Part shown: positions 12,139 to 23,856 of the stretch, piece after piece
Position numbering within the stretch: position 1 is the first letter of the stretch
Layout of the letters: each line of letters begins with the position of its first letter
Origin: Helianthus annuus
Lineage: Eukaryota; Streptophyta; Magnoliopsida; Asterales; Asteraceae
DNA: 64,000 nt
Assembly: GCF_002127325.2 (NCBI RefSeq)
Contig: NC_035443.2
Span: forward strand, 120,680,462 to 120,744,461
Direction of reading: 5' to 3'
Translations under genes and position numbers: made by a program
Notes under the pieces: generated by a model
What the model saw: only the letters and a program-made list of their open reading frames with translations
Told to the model about the DNA's origin: nothing
Database searches by the model: none

Positions 12139-15100
12139 TCATGGAAAACAAACTTCCATCCAAGTCTTTTCAGACTTGATGGCCTTCAGCTCCTGAGCAG
12201 TAGGGTTGTATGTTGCCTTTTTAGTTGCGTAAAAGTCTTTTACCCCTTTAGCCCTCCCACTCAACATTTTCCCAAATATCTTCTTAACATTCCCGTTGAA
12301 TGTTTTCTCGACATCAAATTCATCATTTTCTTTGTAAAACTGATTTGAAATCTCAGTTTTCCCACTTTCTTCTTCACTTCCTCAAACTTCAATGATGGAA
12401 ACTCCTCATCATTCACTGAGATCTTCTTCTCAACCTGTGGCTCTTCTGGCTTTGTGGAACCAGAATCATCACCAACATTTACTTCATTTTTCTTTGCAAC
12501 CCACACTTGGTTGTCTTTTCCTTTCTTCTCATACATATTCTTTGAACACTCACCAACCTCGAATTTTGAATTCTCAAAAATTTTAGGTCTATTGGTTGGT
12601 GTGTCAATATCAACAACTTTCTCTTTCAACTTCTGAGAAACTCCCTGTTTTGATTGGACACCCTTTGAGCAATTCCATGCAATGTGACCAGCTTCATTGC
12701 ATCTATAACAGGTTCTAGTCTCTCTTTGATAACATATATCAACTCCATTCTTCTTTTTCTCAGCAAGAAACTCTTTGTTCGACTGTCTCCAGAATGGTTT
12801 CTGCTGTTCCTCCTCAGCACTTCCACCTGACACAAATTCAGATTTTATTTTAGAATTTTTCATATTATTATCATTTTCTGGTGGAATAAAACCAAGACCT
12901 TTCTTTTTGTAGCTACGATTCTGGTTAGGTTTCTTTTGAAAACCAGGACTAGAATTGTTGTTCTTTTTCTTATTTAAACGTTGCTGAACTCTAGAAGTAT
13001 ATTTTTTAGGTTTTTCAAAACTTTTAATTCTGGAATATTAATCTCTATTAGTTTGAAAGTTTTGTTTATTAGTTCCGTTTTAATACTCATTATTGGGAAC
13101 TCTTTATTGTAATATAATTTGTCTGAACCATTCAAAGTATACACAACTTCGAATGTTTCATCATTCAAATTTTCTTTTGATAACAAAAATTCTAAACTAT
13201 AAGACCGTTTTAACCGACGAATTTTGACTGTTGACTGACGAATTTGACCCTCCAGACTCAGATTTCGACTCGGACTCCTCATCAGTATCCAACACTTGAT
13301 CGACCACCTTTTTAATTAACTCCGACTCATGATCGGTATCGGACGAGGTAAACGTGACATCGATGTTGTCTGGTAAAACGTCAGTTGTGTCAGTTTTTAA
13401 CTTTATATTGACTGCTTTCTCAAGTTGCTCCTCATTTGGTTTCCTAGGAGAATACCCATCCCAAATTGGAGGTGGACACTTGTTATAGCTAACAGTCGGT
13501 TTCTTACCACAGTCTTTCTTCTTCCTTGGCTTCTCGTCTTGAAAAGCTTCCAAACCTGCAACAGTTGGATAAACACGATCAATGAGATAATCAGAAGTAG
13601 TATAGCTTAACAATAACCACCTAATTCTCTCATTTTCAATCTTTTCAGTTTCCAACTCTTGCTTCCATTTGGCACTCTCTTCAATGTAGAAATTTATAGC
13701 TTTTTGCTTTGACATTAAAGTTGCATTCATCATTGTCAGCGCCTGTTCTCTTTCTGAGTTTGTTGTTTGGAGACCAGTTACTGTTTTGTTCAACACGTCG
13801 TACGATTCCTTCACATAATTGAGGTTGAACAATAATTGCTCCTTCTTCTTTTCATACTCAGCTATGATGTCGTCTTTAGATGCACAATCCTTGCAAACCT
13901 CCATGCACTTCTCACACGGCTTGACGACTTCAACAATCTTCTCAACTTCGATTGTTTTAACAACTTCTACCACTTTTTCTACTTCAGTCACCTTTTCTTC
14001 TTCATTCACAACATCAGTAATCTTCTCAGCAACATTCTCAGCATTTTGACTATCACCTTCAGATTCGGATTGTTGTTCTTTAACAGCTCGTTTCTCCTTC
14101 AGTTTCTCCATTCTTTCTGCAAAATAGAAATGAAAACTTTCAGGTGAAAGATGAGTTTTTGCAATATTTATATGTTTTTCTTCCTCATCATCACTGCAAC
14201 TGTGATCTGGTGATTGATCAAACTGTACAAACTTATCAGAATCACCATCTGATACATCAGAATCAGATGGTGTTTTATCAAAGACAACTTCCTTTTCTTG
14301 AACATTTTCATTTTGTACACTTTCATCAGAACTATGTAAATCTTCATCTGATCCCTGTAAACCTTCATCTGAACTTTCTGACACTTCTCCAGAATGCTCT
14401 GAAAGTTTATCAGTACTATCTGAACTTTCAGATGACACAGATTTTTCATCTTCAATTTTCACAGTCTCTCCAATAGATTTCATCCAAGTAGCAAACAATT
14501 CTGGCTCTTGGACAATTTTAGCAATGAAAGCTTTAAATTCTCCCTTTTCATCCACAAACATATCCCAACTGAAACCTTCTGGTAGTTTCTCATCATCTTG
14601 ATCAATAATGCGTGCTGCTGTGGCTTCAGATGATATGTAGTTACTCCAGCTGAAATCTACCAAACAAGCTCTTTTCGGATCTTCAATCTTTCTTCCGTGA
14701 GCTGTCTGCGGTTCTTGAGATTGACCAACTTGTTGATAGATAGCTTTGCGGTGGTAATCATCTTTCCCGAATGGATTCTGTGCTCCGCTAGCTTCTCTTC
14801 CTTTGCACTCCCGCTTGAAATGGCCTTTCTCCCTGCATCGAAAACAAGTAACTTTAGATTTATCAAAACCTAAAGAAGATACATGAGCATCTTGAAAGTC
14901 ATTTCTCCAGGTAATGGTTTTGAATTTCTCAGCTCGACGAAGAACACTCACAAGACACCATTTGATATCCATAAGTTCCATTTCCTCGGCGTCTCTTTGA
15001 TCGTAATCCTCTTTGGTGAGCATAGGATTTCCGATCCGACCAGCAACAAGACCTTCATAGGATAACAAAACTGAACCCAGAAGTGCCATGTGATCTTTAG

Positions 15101-16108
15101 CAGTGTCTTCAGAGAAGCTTTGACCTTCTGGAAGGTTGAGAGCTATGTTGCATTGAATCACATATCCGTTTCCGGTTTTTGTACTCTGAGACTGAAAACT
15201 CGTGTTAGTCTCTTTTGGATTCACACTTGGAAACGATGAAAACCCGCTGCTACTCTTGTTCGAACTCTGATCTGCCTTTTCTGATGAATCTCCAGCACTG
15301 AAAGCGGTTTGAATCTTTGGACTTCTTTCAGCTTCAGAAACTGGAATGCTACCTTTATAGTACATCTTTACATCCTGTTGACCACTAGGATTATTCATCC
15401 TGGCTATCTTCTGTTGTTCCAGATCCTGTCCCTCTAACTTCTCGATAAACTGACCTATGGTTAGTTTGTCATAAACACCCGTGTTTTTTAGTATCATCAA
15501 ATACATTCCCCACTCTTTCTGAGGTAAAGCATCCGCCAATTTATCCACCCATTCCTCACGACCTTTTTCAACTCCCAACATCGATAAATATCGCACCAAG
15601 TGACAGTATCTTTCAATCAACTTCTTAGTATCTTCTCCTGGCAAACTGCTAAACAGATCGAACTCTTTCTTTAACAATGCCTTCTTGCTTTTGATCATAC
15701 TTTCACTACCCTCGAATTTGACTTTAAGAGCATCCCAAATTGATTTAGCAGTTTTGTCGTGCTGTAGCAAAATGAATATGTCTTCTTTAATCGCCTGCTG
15801 TAACAGACTGATCATCATTTTCTCTGCTCTGTACATTGCACGTTCTTGTTCTAAGAATTCGGATATTTGTTTAACAACTTGCAACTCTGTTCGAGGCAAT
15901 GTGTACTTTTCCAATATGCATTCCCACGATCTCAGATGATTTGCCTGAACCCAGTTTTCAAACCGATCCTTCCACCCATAATACTCCTCAATGCTCATCA
16001 ATTCGGGGGTTTCTGGGTGGTTCCCATCTCGTTTTCAATACTCATGGCTTGTGCAATTGCGGCTAGAGTAGTCGATGTAGCAAAAGCGTTGTAAAACTCG
16101 GAATCCAT
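12139..16108 (-). pseudogene. Broken long gag of element C (about 1320 codons when intact)
   Basis: Same protein as in element D. ATG at 16108 corresponds to the D start. Frame breaks, judged against D: one-base loss near 16010 (N-terminal 36 codons cut off), an extra base near 13205, a 10-bp difference near 13010 and another shift near 12358. The natural stop is TGA at 12139-12141. Visible pieces: UBN2-like Gag domain (about 15995-15350), knuckle CFRCREKGHFKREC, a Ser/Asp/Glu-rich stretch, CEKCMEVCKDC followed by a predicted coiled coil, the conserved PPPIWDGY motif, and second knuckle CYRCNEAGHIAWNC. The position where D has a TGA stop carries CAA here, showing that the D stop is not ancestral. 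Confidence 0.88.
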
Positions 16109-16139
16109 GTTGACTTAGCACGTTTTTCAAGGCAGATGA

Positions 16140-16502
16140 CAAAAGAGCGATCCAACACTGAACAAATAGGCGAACCAGATGACTGACTAATGAGCGGACC
16201 AATCAATTTACCGAATGAGCGAACTCAACGCAATGTCCGTTCGAGCGAACCAGGATGCTGTGCATTCGAGCGGACCAGCAGATAACCAAAAGAGCGAACT
16301 AAACTGACTCAAAAGAGCGATCCAGAAATTATCTTTGCAGCGGTCCAGAAATGTACACTCGAGCGGTCCAGAAGCTGTCTTACGAGCGGTCCAGAAACAA
16401 ATTTTGAGCGATCCAACTGAAAATTTGTATGAAAGAGCGATCCAAAACGTGACCTAAGGGCGGTTCACGATGACGTCAGTACGAGCGATCCACATTACGA
16501 AC
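16140..16502 (-). repeat. Leader array of AGCGRWCC motifs in element C
   Basis: About 15 copies of AGCG(G/A)(T/A)CC, i.e. GGNYCGCT on the coding strand, spaced mostly 22-26 bp, for example near 16146, 16193, 16244, 16269, 16316, 16340, 16363, 16385, 16417 and 16493. The array lies between primer site and gag, as in D and H. Confidence 0.85.
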
Positions 16503-16692
16503 ATGTTTTGACCTGCTAAAACTTTGAATTTTGACACGAAACTTTCCAGGGTTTGTCTAAGTACTATTGCGCACAATCTGTGAAAATTTGAACGAATTCC
16601 GACCGTGAAATCTTCCCGAATCAGTAAAAGAAGGTGTAGAAGTGAGAAAAAATGATGAAAAACAGCTACAATCTACAGAAAACCTCCTCCTA

Positions 16693-16705
16693 GGCTCTGA
16701 TACCA
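16693..16705 (-). promoter_or_regulatory. Primer-binding site of element C
   Basis: TGGTATCAGAGCC on the minus strand, two bases inside the LTR end; complementary to initiator tRNA-Met. Confidence 0.9.
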
Positions 16706-16707
16706 CT

Positions 16708-17142
16708 TGTAGGATCGTTTGTAGACCCAAACGAGTCGTTCAGAGGTTGTCTCTTGCGTTTCAGATGCGGAATAATAAGAAATGCAAGTAGATATAGCTT
16801 GTTCTTCCTCCTACCTGCTTGTTTTATTGATTTGAAATGTTTTACAGCACAATCGTCACACCGGCAGAGCTTCGGCGTGGAATCCAACAATGACTACTGA
16901 GGATCGCCCTAAAGACCCCTATATATAGTGGTTTGGGTCCGCTCATATGTCACATGTTCATATGAGCGGTCCAGACACGTCCACATAAGCGACCCAACAT
17001 CCCTATGTCCCTATGAGCGGTCCTAGCAAATAACACCTATACAGACTCCTGTTTTCTCGTATTTCATGCCCTATGCTATACAATACGATATAAGACCTGA
17101 TCCTAGACACCTAGACGTAATCAACAGATGTAGTGCACCAAC
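16708..17142 (-). repeat. 5' LTR of element C (435 bp)
   Basis: Begins TGTTGGTGCAC at 17142 and ends CGATCCTACA at 16708. TATA box at 16920-16927. Just upstream of it, 16936-16949 and 16959-16972 form a near-perfect 14-bp inverted repeat containing the GGTCCGCT motif. Confidence 0.9.
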
Positions 17143-18281
17143 ATAAATTGAGCATGAGAAATCAAGCGATTGACCTACTTGTTTGCCTTGCATATTTACC
17201 CAATACGCCCGTTTCCGTGAGTTATTTTTGAGCCTTATAGCTTTAGATTATTTTTGCTCATGTTTTTGCGGGCAAAGATTGAGTGAGCCGGATAACTTCT
17301 GCGATTTAGAACTTGTGTTAGGTATGCATTTCGAGGCCATAAAGCGAGAATACAAGCATAGAAGTGATTGAGGCATTAGGAAACCTTTTCATTTTAGCCA
17401 TTTTCATTCACCTCCCTACCCGAATTATTCCCCTAGTTAAACCAATTTGAGCCTTTCCCGTTCGTTTCTTGAAAACCCCAAAACATTAGCCACTTAGCCA
17501 AATTAGCCTTTTATATTTTTAGCCCATTTTTGGTTGGAAGCCCGGTTTGGTTATGATTAACTTATAGCTTTTGTATAGTTCTTCTTAGTTGTTATATCCC
17601 TCATGTTCAAGAGTTTTTAGCTAGGTAGACGTACTTAGTTCTCTCCAAAGCATGGGTTAGTTCTTGTAAAAAAAAAACGAAAGAAATATAGTTGAAAAAG
17701 CCTTATCAAATGTCTTTGTTAGAGCGATTTTGGGAGCGAAAAGAAATACTTGTTGGTTAGCTCTCGGTTAGTTACTATTTAGTTGTATAGTTCTATTTTT
17801 CTTATGCTTTAAGTTAGTAAAACCATCAGGTTACAACCGTTTAGCCACTTTTCAAAATCCACTTCCACACCCTTAACCCAAGCCAAGTAACAACCCAACC
17901 AAGACCTCATGATTTATGCTATATTTTTGCCGAGTGATTAGATTTGATCCTTCCACAAGCTTATGATATCGCATAGTTATCGTCTTGGCATCGAGTGTTC
18001 TAAACATACTCCATGAATTGTATGTGCACCTATATTAAGCCGAGTGTGTGTGAACATTGTGAGGATGCTTGGTCAATTGGTAGGGATTTCTAAGATGGAC
18101 CATTGCTCATAAACTTATGAGCATATCTCTTTTCGGTTGTTTCTTTATATTGAGCACTCCTTGATTGTTTTGACGCAAGTTATTTGTTTGTGCTTATGAA
18201 ATGCTAGTTGAGATGATTGCCATTTAGAGAGTTTTGTTGATTTTAGTTTGCTTGAGGACAAGCAAAGTTCAAGTGTGGGGA
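17143..18281 (+). other. 3' untranslated region and polypurine tract of Athila-like outer element
   Basis: Non-coding, about 1.1 kb, leading into a perfect 8-bp hairpin (TTTGCTTG / CAAGCAAA, loop AGGA, 18247-18266), then GTTCAAGTGTGGGGA and the LTR start at 18282. The purine tract AAGTGTGGGGA (18271-18281) resembles those of Athila and Tat lineages. Probably continuous with 8883-9654 before element C arrived, but that join cannot be proven. Confidence 0.7.
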
Positions 18282-18845
18282 TGTTTGATGTATAAGAATT
18301 TATACATCTTTTAAACGTCAAATACGCCCCGTTTATGCGAAAACTCTTTGTATTTTCATTGATTTTGGTACTCATTTGAGTTGTTTGTGAAAATACAGGT
18401 CCGGGCTTCGGCCCGGTGATGAAACGGAAGCTTTTGGAGCAAAATGGAGCTAAAATGGTGCATTCCAGCAAACTGCCAGTTATGGCACTACCGTGCCAAA
18501 TAGTGGCATGACCGTGCCAAGCCCTCCGACATCGGCACTCTCAGCCAGCACTAGCATCTATCAGCCAAATCGTCAAAATTCAGGGGAGCACTACCGTGCC
18601 AAACAGTGGCACGACCGTGCCAGGCCAAAATCAACTCCTGATCAGCTTGTTTCCGAGAACGATGTGACTGTTACCGAGCACTACCGGCTCGCACGACCAG
18701 AGCAACTCCGAGCACGGTCGTGCGACCTCGGGAACATTTGAGCGGGATTTTTCCAGAAATGGTAGCAAACAAGATTGACAGACGAAAAGTGACTCTGACA
18801 CTTGCCAAGCACGACCGTGCCAAAAGGTGGCATGGTAGTGCCAAA

Positions 18846-18850
18846 CGCCC
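18846..18850. repeat. Target-site duplication of element D (CGCCC, left)
   Basis: CGCCC precedes the LTR start at 18851 and recurs at 26529-26533 after the LTR end at 26528. Confidence 0.9.
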
Positions 18851-19309
18851 TGTTAGTGCACTACATCTGTTGATTTCGTCTAGGTGTCTAGGATCAGGTC
18901 TTACATCGTATTGTATAGCATAGGGCACGAAATACGAGAAAACAGGAGTCTGTATGAGTGTTGTATGCTAAGTCCGCTCATAGGGACATTAGAATGATGG
19001 TTCGCTCATAGGTGCAACATGGTCCGCTTTTGTGGACTTGACTGGTCCGCTCTTATGGTCATATGACACATAAGCGGACCTAAATGTCTATATATAGGGG
19101 TTGTTCGAGCGGACCTCATAATATTATTGTCGAATTCCATGCCGAGGCTCTGCCGGTGTGAAGATTGAGCTGTAAAACGTTTCAAATCAATAAAACAAGC
19201 AGTTAGGGAGAAGACTAAGCTACTTCTACTTGTGTTTCTTATTATTCCACATCTGAAACGCAAGAGATAACCTCTGAACGACTCGTTCGGGTCAGCAAAC
19301 GATCCTACA
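18851..19309 (+). repeat. 5' LTR of element D (459 bp)
   Basis: TGTTAGTGCAC...GATCCTACA. TATA box TATATATA at 19089-19096. Upstream lie several (G)GTCCGCT and GGTTCGCT motifs, some arranged as inverted pairs. Confidence 0.94.
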
Positions 19310-19311
19310 AG

Positions 19312-19324
19312 TGGTATCAGAGCT
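19312..19324 (+). promoter_or_regulatory. Primer-binding site of element D
   Basis: TGGTATCAGAGCT two bases after the LTR; complementary to initiator tRNA-Met over the first 12 bases. Confidence 0.9.
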
Positions 19325-19526
19325 TGGGAGGAGGTTTTCTGCAGATTGTACCTGTTTTTTCATCGTTTCTTCTTATTTCTACACCTTCTTTTCTTATTTC
19401 AGAGAGATTTCACGGTCAAATTTCATTCAAAAGCTCACAGATTGTGCAAAATTGATCAAAGACAAACCCTTGAATGTTTCAGGTCAAAACACAGCCTAAA
19501 AATGGGTCAAATCATGTTCGTTATGT

Positions 19527-19880
19527 GGTTCGCTCGTACTTACGTCATCGAGATCCGCTCTTAGGTCACAGTCTGGTTCGCTTTTCTGGTCGTGGTTGGT
19601 TCGCCTATTGGTACAAGTTTGAGTCTGGTTCGCTCCATATTAGTAGTTTGGTTCGCTTGATTGTACAACTTTGCTTCTGGTCTGTTTCAAAGTACATTCC
19701 AGGTCCGCTTATCAGGTCACATTCAGGTTCGCTCCAGTGTATATTTCTGGTCCGCTCCAAAGACAATTATCCAAAGAGGTTCGCTCCAAAAATTCATTCT
19801 GGTTCACTCCAAAGAACATAGTGTGGTTCGCTTGTGTGGTCAATATTAGTTCGCTTATTTTAAACTTTCAGTTCGCTTTT
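19527..19880 (+). repeat. Leader array of GGTTCGCT motifs in element D
   Basis: About 14 copies of GG(T/A)(T/C)CGCT at 19527, 19551, 19575, 19598, 19627, 19650, 19702, 19726, 19749, 19778, 19801 (GGTTCACT), 19825, 19849 and 19870, mostly 21-29 bp apart. The intervening sequence is not repeated. It ends about 40 bp before the gag ATG. Confidence 0.88.
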
Positions 19881-19914
19881 CTGTCACTTGCTTTGAAAAA
19901 CGTGCCAAGTCAAT

Positions 19915-22900
19915 ATGGATTCCGAGTTCTACAACGCGTTTGCATCATCGACTACTCCAGCCGCAATTGCTCAAGCAATGAACTTAGAAAATGAGACGGG
20001 AACGACTCAAAAGCCCCCTAGGTTGATGAGTATCGAGGAGTATTATGGATGGAAGGATCGGTTTGAAAACTGGGTTCAGGCAAACCATCTCAGATCGTGG
20101 GAGTGCATATTGAAGAAGTACACTTTGCCTCGAACAGATTTGCAAGTTATTAAAGAGATATCCGAATTCACTGATCAAGAACGAGCGATGTATAGAGCCG
20201 AGAAAATGATGATCAGTTTGTTGCAGCAGGCGATAAAAGAAGATATATTCATTTTGTTACAGCACGACAAAACTGCTAAGTCAATATGGGATGCTCTTAG
20301 GGTTAAATTCGAGGGAAGTGAGAACATGATCAAGAGCAAGAAAGCTTTATTAAAGAAAGAGTTTGATATGTTTAGCAGTTTGCCAGGAGAGGATACTAAA
20401 AAACTGATCGAGAGATACTGTCACTTGGTGCGATCACTGTCTATGTTGGGAGTGGAAAAAGGTCGTGAGGAGTGGGTGGATAAGTTGGCGGACGCATTAC
20501 CTCAGAAAGAATGGGGAACATATTTGATGATCTTGAAGAATACTGGTGTGTATGATGGGTTGACAATCTCACAGTTTATTGAAAAAATTAAGAGTCAGGA
20601 TCTTGAACAACAAAAGATCGCGAGGATGAATAGTCCGAGTGGTCAACAGGATGTGAAGATGTACTACAGGGGTAGTATTCCAGCCACCGAGTCTGAAAGA
20701 AGTCCGAAGATTCAAACTGCTTTCAGTGCTGGTGATTCATCTGAGAAAGCTGATCAGGGTTCGAATAAGAGTAGCAGCGGGTTTTCATCATTTCCAAGTG
20801 TGAATCCGAAAGAGACAAACACGAGTTTTCAGTCTCAAAGTACAAAAACCGGAAATGGATACGTGATTCAATGCAACATAGCTCTCAACCTTCCAGAAGG
20901 TCAAAGCTTCTCTGAAGACATTGCAAAAGACCACATGGCACTTCTGGGTTCTGTTCTGTTATCCTATGAAGGTCTTGTTGCTGGTCGGATCGGAAATCCT
21001 ATGCTCACCAAAGAGGATTACGATCAAATAGACGCCGAGGAAATGGAACTCATGGATATTAAATGGTGTCTTGCAAGTGTTCTTCGACGGGCTGAGAAAT
21101 TCAAAACCATCACCGGGAGAAATGACTTTCGAGATGCTCATGTATCTACTTTAGGTTTTGATAAATCTAAAGTTACTTGTCTTCGATGCAGGGAGAAAGA
21201 CCATTTCAAGCGGGAGTGCAAGGGAAGAGAAGCTAGCGGTGCACAGAATCCATTCGGGAAAGATGACTACTACCGCAAAGTTATCTATCAACAAGTTGGT
21301 CAATCCCAAGAACCACAGACAGCTCACGGGAGAAAGATTGAAGATCCCAAGAGAGCATGTTTGGTAGATTTCAGCTGGAGTGATTACATATCATCTGAAG
21401 GCAAAGCAGCACGCATTATCGATCAAGATGATGAGAAACTACCAGAAGGTTTCAGTTGGGATATGTTTGTGGATGAGAAGGGAGAGTTCAAAGCGTTCAT
21501 TGCCAAGATCGTCTGAGAGCCAGATTTGTTTGCTACTTGGATGAGATCTATCAGGGAGAATGTGAAAAGTGAAGATGAAAAGTCTGTGTCAACCGATGAA
21601 GGTTCAGATTGTACTGATAAATTTTCAGAGAGATCTGGAGAAATTTCAGAAAATTCAGATGAAAGTTTACAGAGTTCAGTTGAAGATGTACAGAATGAGA
21701 TTGTTTCAGAAAAGGCAGTTGTTTTTGATAAAACACCGTCTGATTCTAGTGAATCAGATGATGATTCTGATAAATCTGTAAAATTTGATCAATCACCAGA
21801 TCACAGCAGCAGTGATGATGAGGAAGAAAAACATATAAATATTGCAAAAACTCATCTGTCTCCTGAAAGTTTTCATTTCTATTTTGCAGATCGAATAGAG
21901 AAACTAAATGAGAGAAGAGCTGCTAAAGAGCAACAGAAGGAATCTGAAGGTGATGTTCAGAATGTTGAAGGTGTTGCTGAGAAGATTACCGAGGTTGAGA
22001 AAGAAGAAGAAAAAGTGATTGAGGTTGTTAAAACAATTGAAGTTGAGAAGATTGTTGAAGTCGTCAAGCCTTGCGATAAGTGTTTTGAAGCATGCAAAGA
22101 ATGTGCTGCAAAAGACGACATTATTGCTGAGTATGAGAAGAAGAAGGAGCAGTTACTGTTCAATCTCAACTATGTGAAAGAATCATACGATGTCTTGAAC
22201 AAAACCGTAACTGGTCTCCAAAAGACAAACTCAGAGAGAGAGCAAGCACTGACGATGATGAATGCTGTTATGATGACAAAGCAGAAAGCAATCAATTTCT
22301 ACATCGAAGAGAGTGCTAAGTGGAAGCAAGAGTTGGAGACAGAAAAGATCGAGAATGAGAGAATTAGACGTTTACTGCAAAGTTATTCTAGTTCTGATTA
22401 TCTCATTGACCGTATTTACCTAACTGTTGCAGGTATGGAAGCTTTTAAAGATGAGAAGCCGAAAGAAAAGAAAGACTGTGGTAAGAAATCGACTGTTAGT
22501 TATAACAAATGTCCGCCTCCGATTTGGGATGGTTATTCTCCTAGGAGACCAAATGAGGAGCAATTGGAAAAAGCAGTCAATATAAAGCTTAAAACCGACA
22601 CAACTGACGTTTTACCAGATAACATTGATGTCACGTATACCTCGTCCGATACTGATCATGAGTCTGAATTAATCAAAAAGGTGGTCGATCAAGTGTTGGA
22701 TACTGATGAGGAGTCTGAGTCGAAATCTAGGTCTGGAAAGTCAAAGTCAGTCAACAGGGAAAATTCGTCGGTCAAACGGTCTTATAGTAAAGAATTTTTA
22801 TTATCAAAGGCAGATTTGAATGATGAAACATTTGAAGTTGTTTACACTTTGAATGGTTCTGACAAATTATATTACAATAAAGAGTTCCCAATAATGAGTA

Positions 22901-23856
22901 TTAAAACGGAACTACTAAACAAAACTTTCAAACTTATAGAAGTTAATATTCCAGAATTAAAAGTTTTGAAAAGTTTTGAAAAACCTAAAAAATATACTTC
23001 TAGAGTTCAGCAACGTTTAAATAAGAAAAAGGGCAACAATTCTGGTCCTGGTTTTCAAAAGAAACCTAACCAGAATCGTAGCTACAAAAAGAATGGTCTT
23101 GGTTTTGTTCCACCAGAAAATGATAAAAATATGAAAAATTCTAAAACAAAAACTGAATTTGTGTCAGGTGGAAGTGCTGAGGAGGAACAGAAGAAACCGT
23201 TCTGGAGACAGTCAAATCAGGAGTTTCTTGCTGAGAGGAGGAGAAATGGAGCTGATGTGTGTTATCAAAGAGAGACTCGAACCTGTTACAAATGCAATGA
23301 AGTCGGTCACATTGCATGGAATTGTACAAAGAATGCCAAAACAAAACAGGGAGTTTCTCAGAAAATGAAAGAGAAAGTTGTTGATGTTGAACCACCGACT
23401 GAAAAACTTAGAGTTTTTGAGAATTCAAAATTCGAGGTTGGTGAGTGTTCAAAGAATAGGTATGAGAAGAAAGGAAAAGACAACCAGGTGTGGGTTGCGA
23501 AGAAAGGTGAAGTGAATGTTGGCGATGAATCTGGTTCCACAAAGCCAGATGAGCCACAGGTTGAGAAGAAGATTTCAGTGAATGATGAGGAGTTTCCATC
23601 ATTGAAGTTTGAAGAAGTGAAGAACAAAGTGGGAAAAACTGAGATTTCGAATCAGTTTTATAAAGAAAAAGATGAATTTGATGTCGAGAAAACATTCAAC
23701 GGGAATGTTAAAAAGATATTTGGGAAAATGTTGAGTGGGAGAGCAAAGGGAGTAAAAGACTTTTATGCAACTAAAAAGGCAACATACTCTCCTACTGCTC
23801 AAGAGCTGAAGGCCATCAAGTCTGAAAAGACTTGGATGGAAGTTTGTTTCCCATGA
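19915..23856 (+). pseudogene. gag: Long Gag of element D, one frame with an in-frame TGA (1313 codons)
   Basis: ATG 19915 follows the leader array. One frame runs to TGA 23854-23856, broken only by TGA at 21514-21516, where element C has CAA. Domains: UBN2-like Gag (about 40-240), CCHC knuckle from residue 422 (CLRCREKDHFKREC, with Asp in place of the usual Gly), Ser/acidic region (about 540-680), CDKCFEACKEC, a predicted coiled coil of about 100 residues, PPPIWDGY, a basic Asn/Lys-rich stretch, second knuckle from residue 1124 (CYKCNEVGHIAWNC) and a conserved tail. Expected role: RNA binding and particle assembly. At about 1300 residues it is several times longer than an ordinary copia Gag. 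Readthrough of the TGA is possible in principle, but C and H lack a stop there, so a simple mutation is likelier. Confidence 0.92.

Larger units (their letters stand above)
9655..17142 (-). mobile_element. Element C: gag-only (non-autonomous) LTR retrotransposon
   Basis: Minus-strand element: 5' LTR 17142-16708, initiator-Met primer site, leader with motif array, one very long broken gag, about 2.2 kb of 3' untranslated sequence, polypurine tract, and a 3' LTR that keeps only its first 247 bp. No protease, RT, RNase H or integrase remains, and there is no room for a lost pol between gag and 3' LTR that the related copy D does not also lack. Closely related to D and more distantly to H. It interrupts an Athila-like 3' region. 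The target duplication cannot be checked because the left end is truncated. Confidence 0.88.

Noticed and set aside
12974..13282. Separate 102-codon minus-strand gene in element C
   Set aside because: It matches the middle of the single long Gag of element D; it is separate only because of frameshifts.
19915..23856. Two host genes of a CCHC zinc-finger family
   Set aside because: Flanking 459-bp LTRs, target duplication, primer site and polypurine tract show that both ORFs belong to one retroelement gag.
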